Shown here: positions 27,255-37,166 of the stretch, in pieces
How positions within the stretch are numbered: the stretch's first letter is position 1
Layout of the letters: the number at the start of each line of letters is the position of its first letter
Source of the DNA: Rs1 sp000416275
Lineage (GTDB): Bacteria > Pseudomonadota > Gammaproteobacteria > Pseudomonadales > Balneatricaceae
NCBI GenBank assembly: GCA_965243635.1
Contig: OZ251574.1
Location: 3,100,001-3,164,000, forward strand
Length of the DNA: 64,000 nucleotides
Reading direction: 5' to 3'
Notes under the pieces: model-generated
The model's input: only the letters and a program-made list of their open reading frames with translations
The model's database searches: none
What the model was told of the DNA's origin: nothing
Position numbers and translations under genes: made by a program

Positions 27255-28373
27255 ATGTCTATTTCTTCTAACATTGCGATTGTTGGTGCAGGTTTAGTTG
27301 GCAGATTATTAGCCTACCGACTGGCTAAATTGAATTATAAAGTCTCCTTATATGAAGCAAACTCATTAACAACTAACAAAACAGCTAGCCAGCTGACTGC
27401 TGCCGCTTTCACCGCAGCGGGGATGATAGCGCCTATATCAGAGGCGCTGGAAGCAGATCTAAACACTTATTATTTGGGTAAAACGTCACTAGCGTTGTGG
27501 CCTGATATCATCCGCCAATTATCACTTAACGGTGAGAGCGTTGACTATCGACAATTAGGCAGTCTGATTATTAGCCATCCACAAGATATAGCCGAACTCA
27601 CGCACTTCGAACGTAGAGTGAAACAGTTAGCTGAACAGTGCGCCGCTAAATATCAAATTTTAGACACCGCTCAGATCAAACAGCTTGAACCCAATCTTGG
27701 CAATGGCTTTGCAGCGGGTTTACTGCTTGAGGAAGAGGCGCATATTGACAATAGACAATTGATGTCTGCACTGTTAAATCAATGCCTTAGCTTAGGAGTT
27801 GCAGTATTTGATAACAGCGTAGTTTCAATTAAAAACAATCGAGTTATCAGTCCCTGGCAAACACAGAGCTACGATTGGGTATTTGACTGTCGCGGCTTGG
27901 GCGCCAAAGAGCAACTACCTAAGCTTAGAGGAGTCAGAGGAGAAGTGCTCAGAATTCACTGCCCTGAGATCAGCATTTCTCGCCCGGTGCGCTTAATGCA
28001 TCCACGCTATCAGTTATATCTAGTCCCTAAGCCCAATCAGGAATTCGTGATTGGCGCCACCCAAATCGAGAGCGAAGACACTTCTGCTGTCTCAGTGCAG
28101 TCTATGTTAGAGCTATGCAGTGCCATGTACAGCATCAATCCAGCTTTTGCCGAGGCGCGTATTATTGAGCAGAACACTAATTTGCGCCCCGCGCTCCCCG
28201 ATAACAACCCGCAAGTGTTAGTCAGCGGACAACATATATCCATCAATGGCTTGTTTCGCCACGGCTATTTAGTGGCACCCGCCATTATCGAGAGCGTTAT
28301 CTGCTGGTTACAAGGCGATCAATGTCGCCACTACCCTTCTCTTTTCGCTTTTCAGGAGCCCAACAGTGTTTAG
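27255..28373 (+). CDS. thiO: Glycine oxidase ThiO
   Basis: A 372-residue FAD-dependent amine oxidase of the DAO family that makes iminoglycine for the thiazole ring. The N-terminal Rossmann dinucleotide motif is IAIVGAGLVGRLLAYRLA. Further family features are AAGMIAP, DWVFDCRGLGAKEQL, VRGEVLRIHCP and NGLFRHGYLVAPAI near the C-terminus. It overlaps thiS by 8 bp, so both are translated from one operon. The start is ATG 27255, right after the riboswitch terminator; there is no strong ribosome site. Confidence 0.93.
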   Translation: MSISSNIAIVGAGLVGRLLAYRLAKLNYKVSLYEANSLTTNKTASQLTAAAFTAAGMIAPISEALEADLNTYYLGKTSLALWPDIIRQLSLNGESVDYRQLGSLIISHPQDIAELTHFERRVKQLAEQCAAKYQILDTAQIKQLEPNLGNGFAAGLLLEEEAHIDNRQLMSALLNQCLSLGVAVFDNSVVSIKNNRVISPWQTQSYDWVFDCRGLGAKEQLPKLRGVRGEVLRIHCPEISISRPVRLMHPRYQLYLVPKPNQEFVIGATQIESEDTSAVSVQSMLELCSAMYSINPAFAEARIIEQNTNLRPALPDNNPQVLVSGQHISINGLFRHGYLVAPAIIESVICWLQGDQCRHYPSLFAFQEPNSV

Positions 28374-28569
28374 TGTTTTGTTGAATAATAATAGTTTCGA
28401 GGTAGAGAGCAACTGCACCCTCAGTCAGATAATCGATATCGCAGGCTTTGCAGAGCAAACCATCGCGGTCGCAATCAATGGCGAATTTGTCCCTAAAAGC
28501 GCATACACAAACACCGCGTTACAGGTTGCGGATCAAATAGACATCGTCAAACCTATAGGAGGCGGCTAG
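28366..28569 (+). CDS. thiS: Sulfur carrier protein ThiS
   Basis: 67 residues of the ubiquitin-like fold, ending IVKPIGGG. The terminal Gly-Gly is adenylated and converted to the thiocarboxylate that donates sulfur to thiazole. It overlaps thiO at the start and thiG at the stop (TAGTG). The activating enzyme ThiF is not in this window. Confidence 0.93.
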   Translation: MFSVLLNNNSFEVESNCTLSQIIDIAGFAEQTIAVAINGEFVPKSAYTNTALQVADQIDIVKPIGGG

Positions 28570-29390
28570 TGAATAGCAATGCCAGCAAAGATGATTTACT
28601 GACTTTATATGACGAGCAGTTTAGCAGTCGTTTTCTACTCGGAACGGCTCTATATCGCTCTCCTGTCGAGATGTGCGATGCCATCAAAGCCTCTGGTTCT
28701 GAATTTATCACCTTAAGTTTACGCCGCCAAAATCCCCAGCAAAACGATGGGGATGCTTTTTGGCAGATGATCAAAGAGACCGGATGCAAACTATTGCCCA
28801 ATACTGCGGGATGTCGATCGGCAAAAGAGGCGATCAACCTCGCTGAAATGTCCAGAGAACTTTTTTCCACTCCCTGGATAAAACTGGAAGTAATTGGCGA
28901 TGATTACAACTTACAACCCGATCCTTTTGAATTGGTGATTGCCGCCACTGAACTGATCAAACGCGGCTTCAAAGTACTGCCCTACTGTACAGATGACTTA
29001 GTGCTTTGCCTGCGATTACAAGATGCGGGCTGCCAGGCGCTGATGCCTTGGGGAGCTCCGATTGGCACTGGTCAGGGCCTGCTGAATAAATATCATTTAA
29101 ACAGCCTCCGCGAGCGCATTAGCGATATCCCCTTGATCATTGATGCAGGGATTGGATCTCCCTCTCAAGCAGCAGCTGCACTAGAGATGGGCTACGATGC
29201 TGTTTTACTCAACACCGCTGTGGCAAAAGCCGACAATCCAGTATTGATGGCGCGCGCCTTCTCCCAGGCAATTACTGCAGGACGCAACGGTTACTTGGCG
29301 GGACTAATGCAACGCAGGCAAACAGCATCACCGAGCACGCCAGTGCTAGGCCAACCCTTTTGGCAGCAACATCAAGGGTCTAACCAATGA
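28569..29390 (+). CDS. thiG: Thiazole synthase ThiG
   Basis: A 273-residue TIM-barrel enzyme that condenses deoxyxylulose phosphate, iminoglycine and ThiS thiocarboxylate. The Schiff-base lysine lies in WIKLEVIGD. Other signatures are LLPNTAGCRSAKEA, LMPWGAPIGTGQG, IDAGIGSPSQAAAALEMGYD and LLNTAVAKADNP. The start is the GTG at 28569 overlapping the thiS stop. It is translationally coupled in the thiO-S-G-E operon. Confidence 0.95.
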   Translation: MNSNASKDDLLTLYDEQFSSRFLLGTALYRSPVEMCDAIKASGSEFITLSLRRQNPQQNDGDAFWQMIKETGCKLLPNTAGCRSAKEAINLAEMSRELFSTPWIKLEVIGDDYNLQPDPFELVIAATELIKRGFKVLPYCTDDLVLCLRLQDAGCQALMPWGAPIGTGQGLLNKYHLNSLRERISDIPLIIDAGIGSPSQAAAALEMGYDAVLLNTAVAKADNPVLMARAFSQAITAGRNGYLAGLMQRRQTASPSTPVLGQPFWQQHQGSNQ

Positions 29391-30838
29391 AAACAGCAGC
29401 ATTAGCTATAGTCAACCAAAGCACGCAGGGGATACGTTATGGAGACCTGCGAAGCTTAAACAGCCACTCTGCAAAAGGCAGTGAACGCCTGGCAATCAAA
29501 GCGCTACTCGACACCTTTTTGTTGAAAAATGATCATTGCCGGGCAGCACAAAACCGGCCATCAGGCGCACCAACCATTGTTAGATTATCGCTATTCGATC
29601 AGGATCTGCAGAGCAATTTCGCCACTCAAATAGCCGCATTCACCGAGCAAATGGAGCCGGAAACATACCTAATCTGTGAGTTAAATTTTTCCAGCGCATG
29701 GCTAGCGGATAGCCAATCAAGTTCTCTATATAAAGAAAACTTACTAAAACTATGCGCATTAACTGATTTACTGATTTGCAACATCCAAGTATATTCATTT
29801 TTAGTCGGTCATAATCTAGAGATATCTCTAGCTAACCTATCGAGAGCGGCTGCCAAACAATCTTTTTCCCAGTCTATCGCTAAAGGACTATTTATCAGCG
29901 ACAGTGCAGCAGCGATTGGCTGGTACATAGAGCAGAATCGTCTTGGAAAGTTTTGTTGGGCAAATAGCAGCCAATCACAACATTGTGCAACGGATCACTT
30001 ATCCGCAGTCATAACCCTGTTTATGTTACAGGGCAAACGGAGCTGCGATGCATTAGTTCTCGCACTGGCTTTTATCGACCAGCAGCCAGCACCGGATCTT
30101 GATAAATCACTTCAGCAACCCAATTTTATGAGCTTTAACAATTTCTCTTGGCCCTCTGACCTAGCTCATTACCCGACACTGAACACGCTCTTTGATCATC
30201 AGCAACCGCTAAAATTTAAGTCGACTAACACTTTGTCTCTCGGTCTTTATCCTGTGGTAGACAGCATTGAGTGGCTTGATAAGCTACTCAAGCTCGGAGT
30301 ACCCATCATTCAGCTGCGTATTAAAGACACTCCTGTTAGCCAACTAGACCCTCTCATCGAACAAGCTGCGGCACTAGGAGAGCAATATCAAGCCAAATTA
30401 TTTATAAATGATCACTGGCAACTGGCTATCAAACACCGCTGCTATGGTGTGCATTTAGGCCAAGAAGACTTAGAGGAGACCGACTTAACGGCCATCGCAC
30501 AAGCGGGACTGCGACTGGGGGTAAGTACCCACAGTGAGTATGAATGGCTCAGAGCACTAGCGATCTGCCCCAGCTATATTGCCATGGGAACGGTTTACCC
30601 AACCACCACTAAACCGGCAATTTTAATTGGCTTAAATAATTTAAAACGTTGGTGTCGAACACTCGCTACGCATTTCCCAATTGTCGCTATTGGCGGCATT
30701 AAATTAGAAAATATCGATGAAGTGCTGAAATCAGGTGTCGGCTCGATCGCGGTAGTTACTGCGATCACCCGGGCTCATGACTATAAACTGGCCACACAGC
30801 TATTAAGTGACAAGCAGCAAACTCAATGCCGCAAGTAA
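29387..30838 (+). CDS. thiE: Thiamine-phosphate synthase ThiE with degenerate ThiD-like N-terminal domain
   Basis: 483 residues. The C-terminal part (about 278-475) is ThiE: LGLYPVVDS, IIQLRIKDTP, KLFINDHWQLAIKH, YGVHLGQEDL, YIAMGTVYPTTTKP and FPIVAIGGIKLENI. It joins the HMP and thiazole phosphates. The N-terminal 275 residues look like a decayed HMP-phosphate kinase. The C-terminal ThiD-type helix is recognisable (ATDHLSAVITLFMLQGKRS), but the glycine-rich ThiD opening (AGSDSGGGAG) is not seen. So ThiD activity is doubtful. It overlaps thiG by 4 bp and is last in the operon. Confidence 0.88.
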   Translation: MKTAALAIVNQSTQGIRYGDLRSLNSHSAKGSERLAIKALLDTFLLKNDHCRAAQNRPSGAPTIVRLSLFDQDLQSNFATQIAAFTEQMEPETYLICELNFSSAWLADSQSSSLYKENLLKLCALTDLLICNIQVYSFLVGHNLEISLANLSRAAAKQSFSQSIAKGLFISDSAAAIGWYIEQNRLGKFCWANSSQSQHCATDHLSAVITLFMLQGKRSCDALVLALAFIDQQPAPDLDKSLQQPNFMSFNNFSWPSDLAHYPTLNTLFDHQQPLKFKSTNTLSLGLYPVVDSIEWLDKLLKLGVPIIQLRIKDTPVSQLDPLIEQAAALGEQYQAKLFINDHWQLAIKHRCYGVHLGQEDLEETDLTAIAQAGLRLGVSTHSEYEWLRALAICPSYIAMGTVYPTTTKPAILIGLNNLKRWCRTLATHFPIVAIGGIKLENIDEVLKSGVGSIAVVTAITRAHDYKLATQLLSDKQQTQCRK

Positions 30839-30891
30839 AGCGGCCTCGATAGTCGCAATAGAGCCCCGCGTACCGGCTTGATTTAAAACAG

Positions 30892-31827
30892 CTAGGTTTT
30901 TTGGTAAATGAGTACCTTAAGACTTTTTTCGGCGTCGGCTTCCGCAAAATCTTGCGGCACAGCTAGACGCTCTTGAAACTTAAAAGCGCTGCAAGCCTGC
31001 TGCATAAGCTGGCGTACAAACTCACTCGTTTGCGAGGGGTCATTGTGGCAAATCATCACTTTTGCTTTAGGACTCGTCAACTCATCCAGCCTTCTCAGTA
31101 CTTTTATATAATCTTTTTGCGCAATAAACGAGCCGGGTTGAAAACTAGGAGGGTCGATCACCACTATGTCATAAGGCCCTGGTTTTTTAATTCTCGACCA
31201 AGATTTGAGCATATCGTAAGGCATAAATTGGGTCGCGCTTTTAGCATGTGTGTTTAACTGATGGTTTATTCTGCCTGTTGATAAAGCGCGTTTACTTAAA
31301 TCAACATTGACCACTAATTTAGCTCCGCCACTCACCGCCGCCACTGAAAAAGCACAGGTATAGGCGAACAAATTAAGTACTTTGGCATTTTTAGCCTGCT
31401 GCTTTAACCAGTGCCGACCGTTGCGCATATCCAAAAACAAGCCAAAATTTTGATGCTGAAGTGGCGCTATCTGAAAAACTAATCCCGACTCTTCTACCAA
31501 CAGTGTTTCTGCAACTTCGCCGTAGGCAATTCTGAATTTAGTCTCCCGCTGCCGGCCCCGCTGTTGAATCAACACCCCTTTAACCTCGGGCTTTACCGAT
31601 AGAAATTCAACCAGAGCATCGAGTTTATCTGCCTCGATATCCTTGTACAATCGAATTACCGCAACATTAGCCAGCCAATCTACAACCACTTGCTGATACC
31701 CCTCAAGCGTCCCACTTCTACCGTGAAATAACCTCCTCACTTCCAGGGGAGATACCGCTAAAGCAGCGGTTAACTGACTGTCTATCCATGTGTTAAGTCG
31801 ATCTTGGTTTAGCGGTATTGGACTCAT
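30892..31827 (-). CDS. RlmI-like class I SAM-dependent RNA methyltransferase
   Basis: 311 residues. The SAM-binding motif is VLNLFAYTCAFSVAAVSGGA, preceded by FGLFLDMRNGRHWL and followed by VVNVDLSKRAL and the catalytic-loop VVIDPPSFQPGSF. This is the PF10672 pattern of RlmI/RlmL-type 23S rRNA methyltransferases. The N-terminal PUA domain of E. coli RlmI is not evident, so the exact target base cannot be assigned. The start is ATG 31827. It converges with the thiamine operon and ends about 50 bp from it. Confidence 0.8.
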   Translation of the reverse strand: MSPIPLNQDRLNTWIDSQLTAALAVSPLEVRRLFHGRSGTLEGYQQVVVDWLANVAVIRLYKDIEADKLDALVEFLSVKPEVKGVLIQQRGRQRETKFRIAYGEVAETLLVEESGLVFQIAPLQHQNFGLFLDMRNGRHWLKQQAKNAKVLNLFAYTCAFSVAAVSGGAKLVVNVDLSKRALSTGRINHQLNTHAKSATQFMPYDMLKSWSRIKKPGPYDIVVIDPPSFQPGSFIAQKDYIKVLRRLDELTSPKAKVMICHNDPSQTSEFVRQLMQQACSAFKFQERLAVPQDFAEADAEKSLKVLIYQKT

Positions 31828-31908
31828 ATATACTCTTTAAATGAAGGGGAGGTAAATGCTGGCGGAGTATATCTTACCAGCCCCGAATATATCATCCAAT
31901 AATTTAAA

Positions 31909-32111
31909 CCTGAATCCGTGACTTGAAAGTGAATACAGAGTGTGAGGGATTGGTTTTACGGTGGGATTTAATGATCTAACTGCAAGCTCATATGCGTCCT
32001 GCATTCGCTAAATAAATGCATCCGTGCATAAAACCCATAGGTTCAGTGGGTGTTTTTCTAACCGCTGTAGAGTCAATAAATTACGCTATGTGGTGCAGTC
32101 ACTGATTCAGG
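31909..32111 (+). repeat. Family A MITE-like repeat, long form
   Basis: A 203-bp copy from CCTGAATCCGTGACTTGA to GTCACTGATTCAGG, with the long internal module. It is flanked on both sides by TTAAA, an exact 5-bp direct repeat. The rest of 31828-32386 is AT-rich and shows no gene. Confidence 0.9.
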
Positions 32112-32386
32112 TTAAACTAACCAATTTTCACTTACAGATTAATCCCTACTGCAACGCTGCAGCTTGTAGAGAGCGCACCAGTGTTTCCAGCGGTGTTAAA
32201 TCGCCAAAAAAACATCGGAAAAATGCGCCCTAAAATCGACAAATACTCTATAAACAACTCTATTAAATAGATAATCTAATTAATCACAAAGATAAAAATT
32301 GTCACTATATCGCCGATATCGACTTCGCCAAACCAATCGCAGCTGCTACAATGTGTATGACTAAATATACAGTGATTTTATTACCT

Positions 32387-33058
32387 ATGACTTTCGAATA
32401 CTTACGCCAAAGCCTGTTCTTTTTTCGGCAAAACTTTAGCGCCTTAGCTGCAATCAATCTGCCTTTCTTAATTATTTTCAATATTATGTTTTCGCAAATT
32501 GATTTATCTGCGGTCAATGAAAATCCAAGCCGCTTAGCTGATTCATTACTATTAATGTCTGCCTTGAATTTACTAATCATGCCCATCTATTGGGGAGCCA
32601 CGATTGTCTATATGCAATCCACTGTTAATGGACCCGCTTTCACCCCTGGACAGGCAATAGTAGCCAGCATTCAACTTTGGCCAAAACTATTCCTAGTTTT
32701 TTTACTCTCCAGTGGATGTATCTTCTTTGGTTTAATGGCCTTTATCATCCCTGGACTCTATATTGCGATAAGACTCTCAGTGGCCGACTATATCTGCGTG
32801 GTTGAAAAAGACAAGGTGCTTACCAGCCTCAAGCAAAGCTGGCATATAACCCAAAACTATGTGTGGCTAATTTTTCGAGGGATCGCTATTATAGTAGCGG
32901 TTATATTTGTTCTAAAATCAGTACTTATCGCCGTCCTCAATAACTTTATTGACACAGATTCAATACTCACATTTATAAATATTGTCTTTGATCTGCTGAG
33001 CGTAACGATCATGATTTATGGATTTAGAATATATTGCTTGATAAAAGCAGAGTTATAA
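32387..33058 (+). CDS. YciC-like (UPF0259) inner-membrane protein
   Basis: About 223 residues with five or six membrane segments, including LIIFNIMFSQI, LLIMPIYWGATIVYMQS, LVFLLSSGCIFFGLMAFIIP and IAIIVAVIFVLKSVLIAVL. The mid-protein block PGLYIAIRLSVADYICVVEK then SLKQSWHIT is typical of UPF0259/YciC proteins, whose function is unknown. I prefer ATG 32387 to the earlier ATG 32351, because TACAAT at 32347-32352 looks like a -10 box overlapping the earlier codon. The ribosome site is weak at either. Confidence 0.65.
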   Translation: MTFEYLRQSLFFFRQNFSALAAINLPFLIIFNIMFSQIDLSAVNENPSRLADSLLLMSALNLLIMPIYWGATIVYMQSTVNGPAFTPGQAIVASIQLWPKLFLVFLLSSGCIFFGLMAFIIPGLYIAIRLSVADYICVVEKDKVLTSLKQSWHITQNYVWLIFRGIAIIVAVIFVLKSVLIAVLNNFIDTDSILTFINIVFDLLSVTIMIYGFRIYCLIKAEL

Positions 33059-33125
33059 TATAATTGTACTATAATGAATTTTTAAAATATTAGTGATAAG
33101 CTTCAATGAATTAAGGATTGAGAGA

Positions 33126-34211
33126 ATGACTACCTTTTATCTAGACGAGCCTATAGACAATGAAATATTTGCTGAAGCCTACGATGAGTTTATAGAACAA
33201 TATACTATTTGCGAAGCTCGCATAGTCGACTTAGAACACACCCCAAAAGACAGTGTTTTACTAAATGATCTGTTTCGTACCGTTCATACCGTCAAAGCTA
33301 ATACTAGCCTGCTAAGTTTTGAACCAATGGTCACCATCCTCCAAGAATTAGAAACGATTCTAGACATGGTACGCAAAGGGGATATTCCTTTTTCCAACAA
33401 AGCCGGTGATTTAACTTTATTATTGATGGATAAAGCTAAAAACTTTATGGAGCAATTTAAAGAAAATCAACAGGTAGAGTACAACCAAACATTATACTAT
33501 GCCATAGAGAATGGATTACAGGAGCTATCTACAGCTCAACCTGAAAAAACTTCAGATATACTATTAAAAATTATTGCCTTGATAGATCCCAGCACCTCAC
33601 AACCTTTCAAAATCAAACGTAACTGGCTAGAAGAATTTTCTCACGACAATCAAGAATTAAATTTTTTATATCAACTCGCTAAAAGTACTGAAGCAAGAAC
33701 CGGGTTTTGGGAGGGTCGCACAGACAGAATAGGCCAACTGGCATTATCAATGAATGCTGCAGCAGGTAGTCCTGTAGATGTTGTTAACCTGGCTGCATCT
33801 CTATTTATTCACGATGTAGCAATGGCTTTTCTACCGACCGATCTGCTAAATAAACAAGATAAGCTGAATGAAAAACAAAAAACATTAGTACGTCAACACG
33901 TAAAAACATCATCGCAACTGATGCGCTCCATATTCGGCTCTCATTTAGCAGGACAAAACTTGATGCATCATCAAGAACTCGTCGACGGCAGCGGTTATCC
34001 TAATGGTCTTCAAGGCATTGACATAAGCCCTGGAGCAAAGATAATATCAATAGTTCATACATTTGAAGCCATCACTCATGGACACACCAGTGTTACACTG
34101 CATAGAAGACCTCTGATGCGCGCACTTTTAGAGATAAATCAAAAAGCCGGTATCGAGTTTAGCGAGCAGTGGGTTGAAATATTTATGAAGGTCGTACCGA
34201 AATACTACTAA
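33126..34211 (+). CDS. HPt-HD-GYP protein (probable c-di-GMP phosphodiesterase)
   Basis: About 361 residues from ATG 33126, which follows AAGGA and GAGAG. The N-terminal HPt domain (about 1-120) has the phospho-accepting His in LFRTVHTVKANTSLL. The C-terminal HD-GYP domain (about 190-360) has the HD in LFIHDVAMAFLP, RQHVKTSSQLM, LMHHQELVDGSGYP and GAKIISIVHTFEAIT. HD-GYP proteins hydrolyse c-di-GMP to GMP; the fused HPt suggests control by a histidine kinase relay. No kinase is adjacent. It lies between the YciC-like gene and hisC. Confidence 0.9.
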   Translation: MTTFYLDEPIDNEIFAEAYDEFIEQYTICEARIVDLEHTPKDSVLLNDLFRTVHTVKANTSLLSFEPMVTILQELETILDMVRKGDIPFSNKAGDLTLLLMDKAKNFMEQFKENQQVEYNQTLYYAIENGLQELSTAQPEKTSDILLKIIALIDPSTSQPFKIKRNWLEEFSHDNQELNFLYQLAKSTEARTGFWEGRTDRIGQLALSMNAAAGSPVDVVNLAASLFIHDVAMAFLPTDLLNKQDKLNEKQKTLVRQHVKTSSQLMRSIFGSHLAGQNLMHHQELVDGSGYPNGLQGIDISPGAKIISIVHTFEAITHGHTSVTLHRRPLMRALLEINQKAGIEFSEQWVEIFMKVVPKYY

Positions 34212-34528
34212 GCTAAATATTACTCGATAGCAATATCTTTAGATGTCGCTATTATTTTTTATCAATCAATATTCGACTTTGCTGCTAGAGTTTAGTTTCT
34301 ACTACTGTTGTCTAATTCTTAGCGTCTTCAACATTTATAGCTCTCTTATTGCAACAGATCTAACTAGCTCTCTCGTAAAGGAGACTTATTGTGCTGTATT
34401 TATTTTTATCATCAACAGAGACCTTCACTATAGGCATCTGTAGATGTGACGAAACTACCTAGATCTCACAAAAATTGCTATGCTTTGCAAACCCCAAAAA
34501 TCTTCTTCCCTACAGGATAAGCAATACA

Positions 34529-35593
34529 GTGAACCAAAAATTTTGGAGTAAAGAGCTTTTAAACCTGGTCCCTTATACACCTGGGGAACAACCAAAAATT
34601 AATGATTTAATCAAACTCAATACCAATGAAAACCCCTACCCACCCTCCCCAAAAATACAAGCACTATTAAGCACTTTTAATATTGATGATCTTCGCCGCT
34701 ATCCAGACCCTGAAAGTTCGGCGTTAAATAAAGCTTTAGCCGAACACCACCAAGTTGATAGTAAGAACATCTTTATTGGAAATGGCTCTGATGAAGTTTT
34801 AGCACATGCTTTCATGGCCTTTTTTCGCCAATCAACGCCTATTCTAATGCCGGATATAAGTTACAGTTTTTATTCCGTATACTGTAATTTATACAATATT
34901 ACTGCTAAAGAAATACCAATCGATGACAAATTTTCAATAAATCTAAGTGATTATAATATAAATAATGGGGGGATTATTTTTGCCAACCCTAACGCACCAA
35001 CGGGAAAAGCAATAACATTAAGTGAAATAGAAAACCTGCTTCAGAAAAACACTGAATCTCTGGTGATTATTGATGAAGCTTATGTTGATTTTGGTGCGCA
35101 ATCTGCCGTCAAATTAACCAAAAAATATGATAATTGCCTCGTAGTTCAAACTTTTTCAAAGTCCCGAGCACTTGCCGGGCTACGTATCGGCTACGCAATC
35201 GGCCACAATAATTTAATTGCAGCTTTAGATAGAGTCAAAAACAGCTTCAACTCATACCCTCTAGACATGCTAGCGCAAGCTGCCGCTATTGTAGCTATTG
35301 AAGATGATGCTTATTTCCAAGAGACACTGCAGAAAATCATTCTAACTAGAGAGTGGACTAACCAACAGCTTCTAGCCCTTGGTTTCAGTGTTATTCCGTC
35401 AAAGACTAATTTTATATTTGCTAGACACAATACAGAAGACGCGCTTAAAATAATGCAGCATCTAAGAGATAAAAAAATTATAGTCCGTCATTTCACTAAA
35501 GACAAAATAAGCCACTATTTAAGGATTAGCATTGGCACTGAGCTACAGATGCAAAGTATGGTAAATGAGCTAAAATTTTTTCTCAAGCTGTAA
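34529..35593 (+). CDS. hisC: Histidinol-phosphate aminotransferase HisC
   Basis: About 354 residues from GTG 34529, with AGGA about 12 nt upstream. A longer TTG start at 34475 would add an atypical tail. It is a fold-type I PLP aminotransferase: LNTNENPYPPSP, FIGNGSDEVLAHAFMAFF, FANPNAPTGKAI, VIIDEAYVDFG and the PLP lysine in TFSKSRALAGLRIGYA. It converts histidinol phosphate and 2-oxoglutarate to imidazole acetol phosphate and glutamate. No other his gene is nearby, so it may be a second copy. The preceding 34212-34528 shows no gene. Confidence 0.92.
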   Translation: MNQKFWSKELLNLVPYTPGEQPKINDLIKLNTNENPYPPSPKIQALLSTFNIDDLRRYPDPESSALNKALAEHHQVDSKNIFIGNGSDEVLAHAFMAFFRQSTPILMPDISYSFYSVYCNLYNITAKEIPIDDKFSINLSDYNINNGGIIFANPNAPTGKAITLSEIENLLQKNTESLVIIDEAYVDFGAQSAVKLTKKYDNCLVVQTFSKSRALAGLRIGYAIGHNNLIAALDRVKNSFNSYPLDMLAQAAAIVAIEDDAYFQETLQKIILTREWTNQQLLALGFSVIPSKTNFIFARHNTEDALKIMQHLRDKKIIVRHFTKDKISHYLRISIGTELQMQSMVNELKFFLKL

Positions 35594-35708
35594 CGTTAGG
35601 ATCCATCACTGCGAATAATCACCCAGTGATGGACTACATTTTCGAAACTAGTTCTTTAACCAGACTAAAACCACAAGAAATATATTTATCCGCTAGCTAG
35701 CTAAAACC

Positions 35709-36608
35709 TTATACTTTCTCATCAATTTCAACACGATTGTGGCCACTGGCTTTAGCTATTTCTAAATTTTCTTCAGCTCTTCGCAACATGGTTTCATGTG
35801 TTTCATCGACTCCTTCTAACGTGGTTGCGCCGATGCTGACAGTAAATTTTAAGTCACCTTGAGAAAATGGAACTTCCAATCCTTCTACCATTACCCGAAT
35901 ACGCTCAGCCGCTAAGCCCGATTGATCTATATTGGTTTCAGGCAAAAACATCACAAATTGATCATCTCCATAACGGGCTAAAAAGTCCGCGGTTCTTTTG
36001 AATCGGTGCAGATTGGATACCAATTGCTGTAATACCAAATCTCCAGCATCCCAGCCAAAGTTCTCGTTGAATTTAGTAAAATCATCAATATCAATAATGA
36101 GGAAGGAACATAGCCAGTCGTACCTTTGCGCCTGAGCAACCGATTGACTTAACACCGTCATTAATGCGCGCCGGTTATATGCACCAGTCAACGGATCACG
36201 CTGCGCCTGATTTATTATTTTCCTCTCTAATTTCACTTCTTCGCTGCGATCTGCTATCACAAAAATCAGTTCTTCATCACTTATCTTTTGACAGCGGGTA
36301 TGCCAAATATGCGGTTCTTTCAACCCTAATTCAACCCAGTCTGGCGAATTTTTTTCTTTCATGGAATATTGAAAACTAACCGTTTCTGCAGATTGTGAAG
36401 CCGTATATATTTGCGTATTAATTTGAGTCATCATTTCAGAGGAAAATAATAACGGGAAACTTAGCCCGACTAGGGTTTCAGCTGATAGCCAATCTTCACT
36501 GCCAGCACTTGCTTTTAGCACCTCGCCTTGATTGTTTAATAGCAGCACTATCTCTTCTACATTAGCCGCTAAAAAGTCAAATCGGTCAAGTAAAACTTCT
36601 TTAGTCAT
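35709..36608 (-). CDS. PAS-GGDEF protein with degenerate GDDQF site and intact I-site
   Basis: About 299 residues. An N-terminal PAS-like domain (about 10-125) is followed by GGDEF (about 140-297), starting AQRDPLTGAYNRRALM and IIDIDDFTKFNENFGWDAGD. The signature is GDDQF instead of GGDEF, so cyclase activity is doubtful. The inhibitory site RTAD stands exactly five residues before it, so the protein could bind c-di-GMP as a receptor. I use ATG 36608 with AGGTG upstream; ATG 36614 is possible. The gap 36609-37166 holds nothing I can identify. Confidence 0.85.
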   Translation of the reverse strand: MTKEVLLDRFDFLAANVEEIVLLLNNQGEVLKASAGSEDWLSAETLVGLSFPLLFSSEMMTQINTQIYTASQSAETVSFQYSMKEKNSPDWVELGLKEPHIWHTRCQKISDEELIFVIADRSEEVKLERKIINQAQRDPLTGAYNRRALMTVLSQSVAQAQRYDWLCSFLIIDIDDFTKFNENFGWDAGDLVLQQLVSNLHRFKRTADFLARYGDDQFVMFLPETNIDQSGLAAERIRVMVEGLEVPFSQGDLKFTVSIGATTLEGVDETHETMLRRAEENLEIAKASGHNRVEIDEKV

Positions 36609-37166
36609 CAACATCACCTAAACATATATAATATAATTAATGGAGATTGCTCACATACAAAACTAACTCGTCAGGATTAATCATCCTTAAGTTTAAAATG
36701 ATTAAAATCAATTATATAAGCTTTTTATCGGTTGTAACTGTGACTCATTCATCCATGTTCAGCACTAGTTTTAACATAAGTTCAACACTAAAAGCGAGCC
36801 ACTTTACCTTGTCTGATAAATTAATATTAAATTTATAACCTCGCGGATTAAAATTAGAAGTATATTACTTTCACATAACAAACTAACTCCTCACCTATAT
36901 ATAGTGTAAAAGTGTTCATTCAGGGGATTCCGTTATAGTCGCCACTGTCTTACTGTCTACTGATTTTCATACCCCAAGGCTCATCGAGCATTCTGCAACT
37001 ACCACCAACACAGCACTGCCTATCACATATCAACCTCATCTATTCATAAATTGTCATCAACAATCTGGGGACCGTTTTCTATAATACTGACTGGCTCTCT
37101 ATCTGGCCAGGCGGCAATTTTCTGTTGCGACTATCATGCTCCTTATCTTTAGGTTTGAGTCTGAGT

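Noticed and set aside
34243..34443. 66-codon frame between HPt-HD-GYP and hisC
   Set aside because: No ribosome site and low-complexity hydrophobic composition; treated as intergenic.
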